A stretch of 13,801 nucleotides of DNA from DALYDK01 sp031973215 (GCA_031973215.1 DALYDK010000010.1:1-13801), one strand, 5' to 3'; numbered from the stretch's first letter, positions 4,457 to 13,566 are shown. The notes: a model not told the origin generated them from the letters alone. Numbers and translations are program-made.

Positions 4457-7339
4457 GTGAAGTACCAAAAGGGCACCCGAAGAAGAGCAATAGAATACGA
4501 AAAAGATATATTATCTTTCTGGAAAAAGAATAAAATATTCGAAAAATCAGTAGAGCAAAGACCTGTAAATAATTCCTGGGTTTTTTATGATGGCCCTCCA
4601 TTTCTAACAGGTACTCCGCATCACGGGCACCTGCTTATATCTTCCGTTAAAGATGCAGTTGCACGCTACCAAACCATGAAAGGTAAGCATGTAGAGCGCC
4701 GTTGGGGCTGGGATTGTCATGGTCTACCTGCAGAAGTTTTTGTAGAAAAGCAACTAGGTATATCAAATAAAAAAGAAATTGGCGTAAAAATATCTATACC
4801 CGAATATGTTAGAGCTTGTAGGGCAGCTATGGTTCAAACCGGGACCGAATGGGAAGATTCTATAGACAGAATTGGTCGCTGGGTAGAGTTTAAGGGTGCC
4901 TACAAAACAATGGACAACGAATACATGGAAAGTGTTTGGTGGGCATTCAAAACTCTTTACGAAAAGGGAAAAATATACGAAGGTGAAAAAATATTAGTTT
5001 ATTGCACCAAAGACGCTACTCCAATATCAAAAAGCGAAGTTGCCATGGAAAACAGCTATCAGGTTGATACAGACCCGAGTGTTTTTGTTTATTTTAAACT
5101 AGAAAACTCTAACCAATATTTAATGGCCTGGACAACCACTCCTTGGACTTTGCCGGCCAATGTCGCCATTGCAGTAAATAAAGATCTAGAATACAGTCTA
5201 GTAAAATTCGAAGATAAAGAGGTTTTTGTAGCATCGGAAGCACTAGAAAAAGTGTTCAGAAACGAAAAAAAGCAGGCATTAGAATATAAGGTTATCAGAA
5301 CTGTAAAAGGCAAAGAATTGGTTGGCAAAAAGTACCATCCGTTGTTTGAAAATCATGGTCCAAATGCACATGTGGTTTTGGCTGCAGATTTTGTGACCGC
5401 AGAAGATGGTACTGGCATAGTACACGAGGCTCCTGCTTACGGTGAAGAGGACTATGAATTGTGTAAAAAACACGGTATACCAGTGGTATCTATTGTTGAC
5501 GAAAACGGCAATTACACTAGTGGCCGTTGGCAAGAAAAAAACATCTGGGAGGTAAATAAAGAAATAGCTAAAACTTTGGTTGCCGAAGGCGTTGCAATGA
5601 AAGTTGAATACATTCAGCACGACTACCCGCACTGTCATAGATGCGGTACAAAACTTATGTACCGAGCCCACCCAAGCTGGTTTATGGACATACAAGAGCA
5701 GAAAAATGAAATGCAAGCAGCCAACAAAAAAACTAGCTGGACCCCACAGGTTCTCAGGGACGGTAGGTTTGCTAACATCATAGAATCAGCACCAGACTGG
5801 AATTTAAGCCGTGATAGATACTGGGCGACTCCTTTGCCCGTTTGGAAGGGTCAAAGGCCGGACGGCACTGAAGTTATCAAGGTGATAGGTAGCTACGAAG
5901 AATTTAAAGAATTAACAGGAAAAGCACTAGACGATTATCATTTGCCAAATGTCATGGATGTGTCTTTCGAAGTCGACGGAGTAAAGTTGCATCATATAGG
6001 TAAAGTTATAGACTGTTGGTTCGAAAGTGGCAGTATGCCATTTGCTCAATTTCACTATCCCTTTGAAAATGTTAAAAAATTTGAATCAAGTTTTCCGGCA
6101 GATTTCATTATAGAGGCTATAGATCAGACCAGGGGTTGGTTCTATGCGCTAACTGCGGTAAATGTTGGGTTATTCGGGCAATCACCGTTTAAAAACCTAA
6201 TTTGTACAGGTTTTATTAATGCGGCTGACGGTAAAAAAATGAGCAAAAAACTCAAAAACTATACAGACCCAATTGAACTAATGGACAGATATAGCGCCGA
6301 TAGCTTTAGGATTCTTATGCTAGGCTCTCCGCTCTTAAACGGAGAAGATTTTGCACTGTCTGACAAAGATGTCGCAGATGTAGCCAGAAAGCTGGGTATG
6401 ATCTGGAATATGTATGACTTTTTCACCATGTATGCAGAGGTTGACGGATGGGAATGGGATGGAAAAACCGCCGATCCAAGTAACGAACTAAACAGTGTAT
6501 TAGATATTTGGATTGTTTCTAGGTTGCATCAGCTACAAAAAGAGGTAGACAAAAATATGCAAAGATATGATCTACCAAACGCTCTAAAGCCAGTAATGCC
6601 ATTTATAGACGATGCCAGTAACTGGTTTGTAAGAAGAAGCCGAAAAAGGTTCTGGAAAAGCGATAACGACACCGATAAGAGTGATGCATATCGAACTTTA
6701 CACTTTATTTTGGTCCGACTATCAGTAATTTTGGCTCCATTCACTCCGTTTCTTTCGGAAGAATTGTACCAAAAACTAACCGCTGGTGAATCTGTACATT
6801 TACTTGATTGGCCAGCTAATGGTCACATAAATGAACTAGCTATTAATAATATGGCAGTAGTAAGAGAATTAATTACCGAAGGTTTGTCGCAAAGAGCAGA
6901 GGCTGGTATAAAAGTTCGTCAACCGCTCTTAAAAGCAGACGTAGTCATTGACTCACAAATACCAAAAAACGAACTAAATGAATATGAAACTATATTAATT
7001 GAGGAGCTAAATATAAAGGCTGTTAGCATTAAAGAGGGTAACAATAATTCGATTAAGCTAAACACTAAAATTACAAAAGAATTAAGCTTAGAGGGCCTAT
7101 CGCGTGATGTTATCCGCCAAGTTCAAGAAGCTCGTAAAAAGGCTGGCCTTGAAATAAGTGATAGAATTTTTGTTGACCTAAATACTACAGACAAAGAACT
7201 AGCTGAGGCCATTAAAACTCATGAAAAAACAATATGCAGTGAGGCGCTGGCTGAGTTTAAAAATGACATACAACCGGCCTATGAAGTGGTAGTTAAAATT
7301 AACAACAAAGAGCTTCGCATAGGCTTAAGCAAGAGATAA
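4457..7339 (+). CDS. ileS: Isoleucyl-tRNA synthetase, eukaryotic-type (IleRS2)
   Basis: It attaches isoleucine to tRNA-Ile in the cytoplasm. The GTG start at 4457 follows AAGGAA at 4441-4446; no better start fits. Class I signatures: the HIGH motif as HHGH (residues 55-58), GWDCHGLPAE (84-93), and KMSKS as KMSKK (594-598). The CP1 editing domain is intact, with TTTPWTLPAN (226-235) and GTGIVHEAPAYGEEDY ending near Asp332, the residue needed for hydrolysing mischarged tRNA in this family. A CxxC pair sits at Cys393 and Cys396. The anticodon-binding region includes NWFVRRSRKRFW and ILAPFTPFLSEELY. The sequence pattern and the lack of the bacterial C-terminal zinc finger indicate the IleRS2 class, which is generally less sensitive to mupirocin. 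At 960 aa it is slightly short for that class. The T-box upstream independently supports the Ile specificity. Confidence 0.97.
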   Translation: MKYQKGTRRRAIEYEKDILSFWKKNKIFEKSVEQRPVNNSWVFYDGPPFLTGTPHHGHLLISSVKDAVARYQTMKGKHVERRWGWDCHGLPAEVFVEKQLGISNKKEIGVKISIPEYVRACRAAMVQTGTEWEDSIDRIGRWVEFKGAYKTMDNEYMESVWWAFKTLYEKGKIYEGEKILVYCTKDATPISKSEVAMENSYQVDTDPSVFVYFKLENSNQYLMAWTTTPWTLPANVAIAVNKDLEYSLVKFEDKEVFVASEALEKVFRNEKKQALEYKVIRTVKGKELVGKKYHPLFENHGPNAHVVLAADFVTAEDGTGIVHEAPAYGEEDYELCKKHGIPVVSIVDENGNYTSGRWQEKNIWEVNKEIAKTLVAEGVAMKVEYIQHDYPHCHRCGTKLMYRAHPSWFMDIQEQKNEMQAANKKTSWTPQVLRDGRFANIIESAPDWNLSRDRYWATPLPVWKGQRPDGTEVIKVIGSYEEFKELTGKALDDYHLPNVMDVSFEVDGVKLHHIGKVIDCWFESGSMPFAQFHYPFENVKKFESSFPADFIIEAIDQTRGWFYALTAVNVGLFGQSPFKNLICTGFINAADGKKMSKKLKNYTDPIELMDRYSADSFRILMLGSPLLNGEDFALSDKDVADVARKLGMIWNMYDFFTMYAEVDGWEWDGKTADPSNELNSVLDIWIVSRLHQLQKEVDKNMQRYDLPNALKPVMPFIDDASNWFVRRSRKRFWKSDNDTDKSDAYRTLHFILVRLSVILAPFTPFLSEELYQKLTAGESVHLLDWPANGHINELAINNMAVVRELITEGLSQRAEAGIKVRQPLLKADVVIDSQIPKNELNEYETILIEELNIKAVSIKEGNNNSIKLNTKITKELSLEGLSRDVIRQVQEARKKAGLEISDRIFVDLNTTDKELAEAIKTHEKTICSEALAEFKNDIQPAYEVVVKINNKELRIGLSKR

Positions 7340-7391
7340 TTTTATTCATTTTCTTGGCAGTATTTTTATAAATTAGGAGTATACTTCTATT

Positions 7392-9221
7392 ATGAAAACG
7401 CTGCGTAGATTGTCTATTTTATTGGTTATTTTTGTTGCAATTGTTACAACTACAACAGGAAATATATTCGGTCAAAGCCTGCAGGACTTTACAATTTCCT
7501 CTTTTTCATCGGACTATTACTTAAGCAAAAATAGTAAAGGTATTTCAGAACTTGCGGTGACTGAACTAATTACTGCTGACTTTGAAAACATAAACACCAA
7601 CCATGGAATCTTGCGAGCACTACCCATGGAATACAAAGATCTAAATTTAAACCTAAAAATCAACCAAGTAGTGAACGAAACCACCGGCTCAACAAGCTAT
7701 TCTACATACAAGCAAAACAACAATTTAGTGCTAAAAATTGGTGATGCCAATAAGTTTGTTAATGGCAAAAATACCTACAAAATTAGCTACAAAATGAACA
7801 ATGTCATTGCTAATTATGATGGCTACCAAGAGCTTTTTTGGAACATAAATGGAACTCAGTGGCAGCAACCAATTGCAGCTTTGAGCGCCAAAATTTCTGT
7901 TGCAAATGACCTACAAAATTCGTTCAATAATCAACTTGAATGTTTTAGCGGATTTTACGGACAGTCAAATAAAGCTTGCACAATCACAAACCAAAATGGC
8001 ACAATTTTGGTTAATAGCACCAAGCCTCTAAATGCTGGAGAAAACGTATCTTTTGCTATCGGTTTTAAGCCAAATTCATTCAAAATTGATTCGTTTGCTT
8101 TATTTAAAGCTAAAGCTCAAAAAGTTTTACCATTTATACTGGCTCCCCTAATTATTTTGAGCTTTTTAGTATTGTTGGTGGTTCAATGGGCGCGCAAAGG
8201 CAGAGATGCAAAGGGAAAGGGGGTAATAATTCCTCAGTACACTCCCTATATGCCTCTTAGCGTGTTAGAATCGCAAGTATTATTGAGTGAATCACTTTCC
8301 CAGAAGGGGATAACCGCTCAAATCATCTACTTAGCAGTTTCAAAAGTCATTACTATAAGCGAGGTCAGTTCTAGCAAAAAGGTCCTGGGCATTAATTTTG
8401 GGTCCAATAAAGACTATTTAATTACTCTTAACCAAATACCCGCTCAACAAGATGAAAGCAGCGCAGGGGTGCTTAAAATGCTTTTTGGGGATAATTTTAT
8501 TGTCGGTCAACAGGTAAATATTTCAGATCTTAAAGATAAAGCCTATAAAGAAGTGGCTGTAATGTCTAAAGCATTGCCAAAAAAGTTGTTTGAAAAGGGA
8601 TATTTTACCAGTAATCCAGAATCGGCTTTTAGCGTATATTTAAAACCCAGCCTAGTTTTAGCCCTATTATTTATATTATTTGTAATTATTTGTTCTTTTG
8701 CCGGCTTTTTAAACTTCCCAGACGGAGTAGTGCCCCTGCTTTTTCCTTTGGTATTCAGTTTAATTGTATTTAATATTATTGCTGCTGCCATAATGCCAGC
8801 AAAATCAGGGCTTGGAACAGAGGCAAAAGAATACTTACTAGGTCTTAAAGAGTACATAAAACTTGCTGAAGCAGATAGGTTGAAATATTTACAAAGCCCA
8901 GAAGGTGCAAAAGAGTATGGTAATTACGAGCAGAATACCACTAAGATCAAGTTATTCGAGAAGTTACTGCCTTACGCCATAATTTTCGGTCTCGAAAAAG
9001 ACTGGGCTAATAGTTTTAAGGATATTTACACTCAGCCACCAGATTGGTACCAAGGTAACTGGTCTACATTCAATACGGGCGTCCTGCTTGGTGGTATATC
9101 TAGCTTTGCCGATGCCGGAGGTGTCTCTTTTGCCGCTCCTAGCAGTTCTGGCAGTAGCGGATTTGGCGGAGGCGGATTTTCGGGCGGCGGCGGCGGTGGC
9201 GGCGGTGGTGGTGGCTGGTAG
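7392..9221 (+). CDS. DUF2207-like membrane protein with glycine-rich C-terminus
   Basis: The ATG at 7392 follows a strong AGGAG (7375-7379). Residues 1-28 form a signal peptide ending near GQS. Residues 30-230 are a beta-rich extracytoplasmic domain with FWNINGTQWQQPI (149-161), the characteristic block of DUF2207 proteins. One membrane segment lies at about 246-266, followed by basic residues (RKGRDAKGK). A cytoplasmic domain follows, then two segments at about 419-439 and 447-468. The conserved YLLGLKEYIKLAEADRL (481-497) and LFEKLLPYAIIFGLEKDW (521-538) follow. The tail is FGGGGFSGGGG and more Gly, ending in Trp609. Two cysteines (184, 196) in the outer domain may form a disulfide. It begins 52 bp after ileS with no obvious promoter or terminator between, so it is likely in the same transcript. 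The function of DUF2207 proteins is not established; a cell-envelope role is plausible. Confidence 0.88.
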   Translation: MKTLRRLSILLVIFVAIVTTTTGNIFGQSLQDFTISSFSSDYYLSKNSKGISELAVTELITADFENINTNHGILRALPMEYKDLNLNLKINQVVNETTGSTSYSTYKQNNNLVLKIGDANKFVNGKNTYKISYKMNNVIANYDGYQELFWNINGTQWQQPIAALSAKISVANDLQNSFNNQLECFSGFYGQSNKACTITNQNGTILVNSTKPLNAGENVSFAIGFKPNSFKIDSFALFKAKAQKVLPFILAPLIILSFLVLLVVQWARKGRDAKGKGVIIPQYTPYMPLSVLESQVLLSESLSQKGITAQIIYLAVSKVITISEVSSSKKVLGINFGSNKDYLITLNQIPAQQDESSAGVLKMLFGDNFIVGQQVNISDLKDKAYKEVAVMSKALPKKLFEKGYFTSNPESAFSVYLKPSLVLALLFILFVIICSFAGFLNFPDGVVPLLFPLVFSLIVFNIIAAAIMPAKSGLGTEAKEYLLGLKEYIKLAEADRLKYLQSPEGAKEYGNYEQNTTKIKLFEKLLPYAIIFGLEKDWANSFKDIYTQPPDWYQGNWSTFNTGVLLGGISSFADAGGVSFAAPSSSGSSGFGGGGFSGGGGGGGGGGGW

Positions 9222-9369
9222 CTCGTGGCCTGAAATAATTACAGGGGTGTGGATAAGCTGAGCACTTTTTTTATACAAAGTACTTGCAATAATAAAACAT
9301 AAGCTAGATAATAGAATTACAAAAACAAAAACATTCAATAAACAAAAAAACATAAAAACCACCTAATTT

Positions 9370-9441
9370 AACACACGACCATAAAAATTTAAGCTTGCTC
9401 GCAGTAACTTAAATAAAAAATAAGGTCGTGTGTTTTTATTA
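9370..9441 (+). terminator. Large hairpin with 11-bp outer stem, nested 7-bp stem and trailing T-run
   Basis: AACACACGACC (9370-9380) is perfectly complementary to GGTCGTGTGTT (9424-9434). Inside it, ATTTAAG (9387-9393) pairs with CTTAAAT (9408-9414). TTTTTATT follows on the + strand, so it can act as a terminator for the upstream DUF2207-like gene, though 149 bases after its stop. The long, structured loop is unusual for a simple terminator; a small structured RNA is an alternative. Confidence 0.5.
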
Positions 9442-9728
9442 CGGGCTTTTTTTGTGCTTTAGGTTATTGTCTTAGAGCCAAGGGCTGTTTATTATACCTA
9501 AATACTGATTTAGCACTAATCTTTCGGCGCTAGCTATTGATTGAGACCAATTGCCCAAGCAAATACAGCAATATTTTACGACATAGCTTTATACCGGCTG
9601 GGGAATAACTACTAACCATCCTAGCAAACACAAGATAACTTCTTAAAGGCATGCTACAGCATTCTTATCCGTTGCAATCTGGCCATAAATATCAATAAAC
9701 ATAGGACTTAACAGATGCAAATTTAATA

Positions 9729-9756
9729 CTAGTACTAAAAGGCTAGTACTAAATGG
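9729..9756. repeat. Tandem 14-bp repeat with TAGTACTA palindromes
   Basis: CTAGTACTAAAAGG is followed directly by CTAGTACTAAATGG, 13 of 14 bases identical. Each copy contains the 8-bp palindrome TAGTACTA. It sits about 120 bp upstream of the second fibre gene and could be a double operator. This is inference. Confidence 0.5.
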
Positions 9757-9876
9757 TTTGTGCATAAATGCTTCATTTTTACCACTTAAATGCTTGTGCT
9801 GTAACAGATTACGGGTGTACACTAGTAATGATCTACAAAAATAAACAGATCAAACAAAAATAAAAAACAAAAATAC

Positions 9877-12800
9877 ATGATTAGAAGCTGCATTAAGCGC
9901 CTAGCGCTACTTGCCAATTTAGCAGGGAAAGGGAACCTATTGGTTCTTACCCTGCTTCTTGTTGTTTTGTCATCTATGATTTTAGCGTATCAAGCTATAT
10001 ATACGCGTGAGCAGGCTGGTGCAGCACCAAACACAAACATTAACTTTCAAGCAAGAATATTAACCAACACAGGCGCGCTTGTTCCAGACGGAAATTACAG
10101 CATTCAGTTCAAAATTTATGATTCTTTTGCTGGTCCTACTTCTCAGTGGAATGAAACACAAGCGGTTGCAGTGAAAAACGGATATGTATCTGTTTCTCTA
10201 GGCTCCGCCAATCCTTTCAGTGGTATAGACTGGAGTCAAGAACAGTGGCTAACAATGAACATTAACGGCGACGGTGAAATGGCCCCAAGAATGAAAGTCA
10301 CTGCCGTACCATTTGCCCTTAGGTCTAATCAGGCAGATACCCTAACAAACGGTTCCGGTACTATAAGTGCTAGTAGCCTTGCTCAGCTAGCTCCGAGTTC
10401 AGTTCAAAGCATCAATTCGGCAAATAGCTTACTTAGAATTGCCCAGCTTGGCGCAGGTGACTTATTGCAGCTACAAAACAGCGGTGGCGACAAATTTACA
10501 GTAGCAAACAACGGCAACACTAATATTGGTGGTTCTTTGTCAGTTACCAACGGGGTTACGGTAGGCAATTCTTCTAGCACTACCGCTGGAACCATTCGTT
10601 GGACAGGTAGTGTATTTGAGGGCTATAACGGCACGGCCTGGACATCGCTTGGCGGCTCTGCCCTTGGTAACCCAATAATCAACAAGGTTAAACTGGCAGA
10701 TGAAGTTCAAAATAGTACAGTTAACGCTACGGCGACGCTTCAGCCAGATGACGAGCTGTTCTTTAGTGTTGGAGCTAATGAGACCTGGACATTTAGGTTT
10801 ATGCTTCAGGCTAACTCTAATGTAAATCCCGACTTTAAGTTTGCTGTTACTGCCCCTACTGGCGCGACATGTAAAGTTAGTACTGCCGACCATGAAGCAG
10901 CAGTTTCGGTTGCTAACCTTGGTTGTGGTGTTTCGACAGGTTTGGTCACTGGAAATACAACTAATGACCTATACGAAGTAGTTGGAACTGTTACCAATGG
11001 CGCTAACGCTGGAACCGTTCAATTGCAGTGGGCTCAAAACACAGCCAATGCTGCAAACTCTACCATTTACGCAGGAAGCTCAGTGCTAGCAACTAGAGCA
11101 GTTGGTCCTAACGGATCGGCCCAGGCATTTATTCAAAACGGAAATAGTTTTGGTGCCGATGCTTACTTGGGGACAAACGATAATAATAATCTTAACTTTA
11201 TAACTAACGGCACAACCAAAATGACAGTCTTGGCAAACGGTAATGTGGGCATAGGCGATAGCACTCCAAGCAGTTTGTTAACAGTTGGAAACTCCGACGC
11301 CTTCCAGGTTGATGCAAGTGGAAATGTTTCAACAAGTGGCACTCTTACAGTAAGCGGACTTAGTACTTTCAATAATAGTATAGTGGCCGGTGCAACTGCT
11401 ACTGGCACTGTTTCTGCAACCGAGCCAACTCCACGAACAAATGTAACTAATGTAATTACAACAACAGCAGTTTTTGCTAATAACGATGTTATATTCATCA
11501 ATAACTCGGGTCAAGATTATTACACTAGAGTAGTTTCTGGTGGCGGTACAACCAACTTGGTAGTATCCCCGGCAGTTAGTTATGATGCTAGTGCACCTGT
11601 TACAAAGTATAATGTTCAGAATATTGGCGCTACTTCTACAGATTACTCTACTCAAGCCAACAGATTCTTCCAAGGATACTTTTTGGGTGGAGTTGTTATT
11701 GGTGCAGGAAGTACAACAATTTCTGATGGCAGTATTGAAAGCACCACGACCCTCCGCTTACAGCAAAATGGCGGAGACTTAGCTATTGGTGGCGACTTAA
11801 ATATTGCCGGATCAATAACTGGAGATGGCTCTGGTCTTACTAATATTGATGGCTCACAGATTAGCGGTGGATCTATACAAGATACTAGTTTGTCTGCAAA
11901 CGTCACCTTGCAGGGCAACACCTTCAATGGCGCTAGCCAGCTGCTTCAGCTAAATGGCAGCGGTAAAGTAGATGATTCATTATTATCTAGTAACATAACT
12001 GCACTAGGTAATACATTCAATGGCGTTAACCAATTAGTACAGCTAAACGGTTCAGGATATCTACCCGCACTTAATGCTTCTAACCTAACTAACATTAACG
12101 CTTCTAATATATCTTCTGGAACACTAGACGATGCTAGACTTTCTAGCAATGTTACCGTACTAGGTAACTCATTCAACGGTGCTAGCCAGTTAGTTCAGCT
12201 TAACGGATCGGGCGCTTTACCTGCATTATCTGGAGCAAACCTAACCAGCCTAAATGCATCTAACATTTCATCTGGAACCTTAGACACGGCCAGACTAAGT
12301 ACTACTGTTACCCTAGCCGGCAACACCTTCAATGGCGCTAGCCAGCTAGTTCAACTTACTGCCGGTGGTCTCCTGCCCGCTCTAAACGCATCTAGTTTAA
12401 CTAGTATTAATGCTAGTAATATCTCTTCCGGAACGCTAGACACAGCTAGATTAAGCAGTACGGTTACTTTGGCCGGAAATTCATTTAACGGAGTTAGCCA
12501 GCTTATTCAATTAAATTCTTCAGGTGAAATTCCTGCTCTATCTGGAGCAAACCTTACTAATATGAATGCAACAAACATTAGCAGCGGAACTATCAACGAT
12601 GGTCGACTTTCAAGTAATGTATGTTTAATTAATAGCGACGCCTGTGGCTATATAAGGTTGGCATCTGGAACGGCCCAGTCGGATTCAACCACAAATTCAA
12701 GCATCTTTATTAATAAGACGGGGGCAACTGGTGATCTTGTAACCTTGCAAGATAATAGCACTAGTGTGTTTAGAGTCGCCAACGACGGAAGTTTAGAAAT

Positions 12801-13497
12801 AAGACAAACTTCTACAACAGCTCTGACAATAAAAAATGCTAGTGGCACAGACTTCTTTAATGTAGATACAAGTGGCGCTATTGTCAGAATTGGCTCGGCT
12901 ACAGCTGACGGTACAGGCACACTGCTTGTTCTAGATACGAAGAATACAGCTGGTGATCCAACTGGGGTTAACGGAGGTAGTTATTATAACTCTAACGATG
13001 GTGAATTCAGATGCTATGAGAATGGGATATGGAAAGAGTGTATCCCGGAAACTGTTAAGACAAAAACAGCTAACCAAACTGTAACAAATAGCGCTACATT
13101 CACCAACGATACAGATCTTTCGTTCCCAATGGTCGCCAATAGTTACTACACCTTTAAAGCTGCCATTAATTACTCTAGCACCAGTCAAAACGCCGACTTT
13201 AAGTTTACCTTTACTGTACCTGCAGGCTCAACTGTGTTTATTACTGCGAGCTATCCAGTTGCAGGTACCGATGGCGCAACCACAAGGATGTGTAATATAA
13301 GTGCTAGTGCAACTACTTGTACGATACCCCTTACAGCAGCAAATTACAGGGGAACTATTATGGTGACCGGTTATGTGCAGACGGGTGGCACGGCAGGAAA
13401 TACACAGTTCCAGTTTGCACAAAATGTACAAACCAACGGTCAGAGCGTAACTGTATACAGAGGAAGCGATATATCTTATAGAAGAACAAGCTTCTAG
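9877..13497 (+). CDS. Giant membrane-anchored tail-fibre-like surface protein (1206 aa)
   Basis: I chose the ATG at 9877. There is no Shine-Dalgarno match upstream, only A-rich sequence. Residues 1-18 are basic and 19-42 hydrophobic (LLVLTLLLVVLSSMILAY), giving a signal peptide or N-terminal anchor. Residues 52-150 form a beta domain (NINFQARIL, VPDGNYSIQFKIYD, GIDWSQEQWLT, APRMKVTAVPFALRS) that, from memory, recurs in Patescibacteria fibre proteins. Residues 160-260 and 420-650 are fibre-type modules (LLTVGNSDAFQVDASGNV). Residues 273-409 and 1063-1206 are diverged copies of one beta-sandwich-like domain. Residues 681-915 hold repeats of mostly 52 aa. The pair Cys1046/Cys1055 (FRCYENGIWKEC) may be a disulfide. 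No S74 chaperone is present, unlike the other giant protein. It is probably a surface fibre or adhesin; the partner is unknown. Confidence 0.92.
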   Translation: MIRSCIKRLALLANLAGKGNLLVLTLLLVVLSSMILAYQAIYTREQAGAAPNTNINFQARILTNTGALVPDGNYSIQFKIYDSFAGPTSQWNETQAVAVKNGYVSVSLGSANPFSGIDWSQEQWLTMNINGDGEMAPRMKVTAVPFALRSNQADTLTNGSGTISASSLAQLAPSSVQSINSANSLLRIAQLGAGDLLQLQNSGGDKFTVANNGNTNIGGSLSVTNGVTVGNSSSTTAGTIRWTGSVFEGYNGTAWTSLGGSALGNPIINKVKLADEVQNSTVNATATLQPDDELFFSVGANETWTFRFMLQANSNVNPDFKFAVTAPTGATCKVSTADHEAAVSVANLGCGVSTGLVTGNTTNDLYEVVGTVTNGANAGTVQLQWAQNTANAANSTIYAGSSVLATRAVGPNGSAQAFIQNGNSFGADAYLGTNDNNNLNFITNGTTKMTVLANGNVGIGDSTPSSLLTVGNSDAFQVDASGNVSTSGTLTVSGLSTFNNSIVAGATATGTVSATEPTPRTNVTNVITTTAVFANNDVIFINNSGQDYYTRVVSGGGTTNLVVSPAVSYDASAPVTKYNVQNIGATSTDYSTQANRFFQGYFLGGVVIGAGSTTISDGSIESTTTLRLQQNGGDLAIGGDLNIAGSITGDGSGLTNIDGSQISGGSIQDTSLSANVTLQGNTFNGASQLLQLNGSGKVDDSLLSSNITALGNTFNGVNQLVQLNGSGYLPALNASNLTNINASNISSGTLDDARLSSNVTVLGNSFNGASQLVQLNGSGALPALSGANLTSLNASNISSGTLDTARLSTTVTLAGNTFNGASQLVQLTAGGLLPALNASSLTSINASNISSGTLDTARLSSTVTLAGNSFNGVSQLIQLNSSGEIPALSGANLTNMNATNISSGTINDGRLSSNVCLINSDACGYIRLASGTAQSDSTTNSSIFINKTGATGDLVTLQDNSTSVFRVANDGSLEIRQTSTTALTIKNASGTDFFNVDTSGAIVRIGSATADGTGTLLVLDTKNTAGDPTGVNGGSYYNSNDGEFRCYENGIWKECIPETVKTKTANQTVTNSATFTNDTDLSFPMVANSYYTFKAAINYSSTSQNADFKFTFTVPAGSTVFITASYPVAGTDGATTRMCNISASATTCTIPLTAANYRGTIMVTGYVQTGGTAGNTQFQFAQNVQTNGQSVTVYRGSDISYRRTSF
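11917..12621 (+). repeat. Five fibre repeats: one 31-aa unit then four 52-aa-spaced units
   Basis: Units start at NTFNG or NSFNG (residues 681, 712, 764, 816, 868). The spacing is 31, then 52, 52, 52 residues. Each full unit has GASQLVQLNGSG, LPAL, NLTxxNASNISSGTLD and ARLSSxVT. The first unit lacks the ALNASNLTNINASNISSGTL part. A 29-base stretch at 11914-11942 is identical to 12319-12347, although those copies are not neighbours. Confidence 0.9.
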
Positions 13498-13503
13498 TGA
13501 AAT

Positions 13504-13532
13504 TTGACAGCTGTTTACCTTTAGCGTAATAA
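13504..13532 (+). promoter_or_regulatory. Candidate promoter for the parA-like gene
   Basis: A perfect -35 TTGACA lies at 13504-13509. Seventeen bases later is TAATAA (13527-13532), a poor -10 match. An AT-rich TATATAAA at 13543-13550 is an alternative -10, but its spacing does not suit this -35. Only the -35 is convincing. Confidence 0.35.
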
Positions 13533-13566
13533 GTGTTAATCTTATATAAAAGGTTTAAATACAAAA

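Larger units (their letters stand above)
9222..9876. other. 655-bp gene-free region between the DUF2207-like gene and the second fibre gene
   Basis: No convincing ORF is present on either strand. It contains a large inverted repeat (9370-9434), a tandem 14-bp repeat (9729-9756), two copies of TAAATGCTT (9765-9773 and 9787-9795), the palindrome GTGTACAC (9815-9822), and the inverted pair TGATCT/AGATCA (9829-9834 and 9847-9852). I could not match the stretch 9435-9720 to tRNA, tmRNA, SRP RNA or RNase P RNA by eye. The last ~130 bases probably contain the promoter of the fibre gene. A weak candidate is TTGTGC (9794-9799) with TACACT (9818-9823). Confidence 0.6.

Noticed and set aside
9248..9256. 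Perfect DnaA box (TGTGGATAA, reverse of TTATCCACA), with parA about 4 kb away
   Set aside because: A single box, with no cluster, AT-rich unwinding region or dnaA/dnaN nearby; not enough to call an origin.
8964..9362. Minus-strand ORF with a hydrophobic start and an AGGTGG sequence before its internal ATG
   Set aside because: Most of it is antisense to the glycine-rich end of the DUF2207-like gene, giving low-complexity Ala/Thr/Ser; the hydrophobic start comes from T-rich intergenic DNA. No family resemblance.
9484..9496. Minus-strand TATAAT (ATTATA at 9491-9496) as the promoter of an antisense small RNA ending at the 9370-9434 hairpin
   Set aside because: No -35 match and no T-run after the hairpin on the minus strand.
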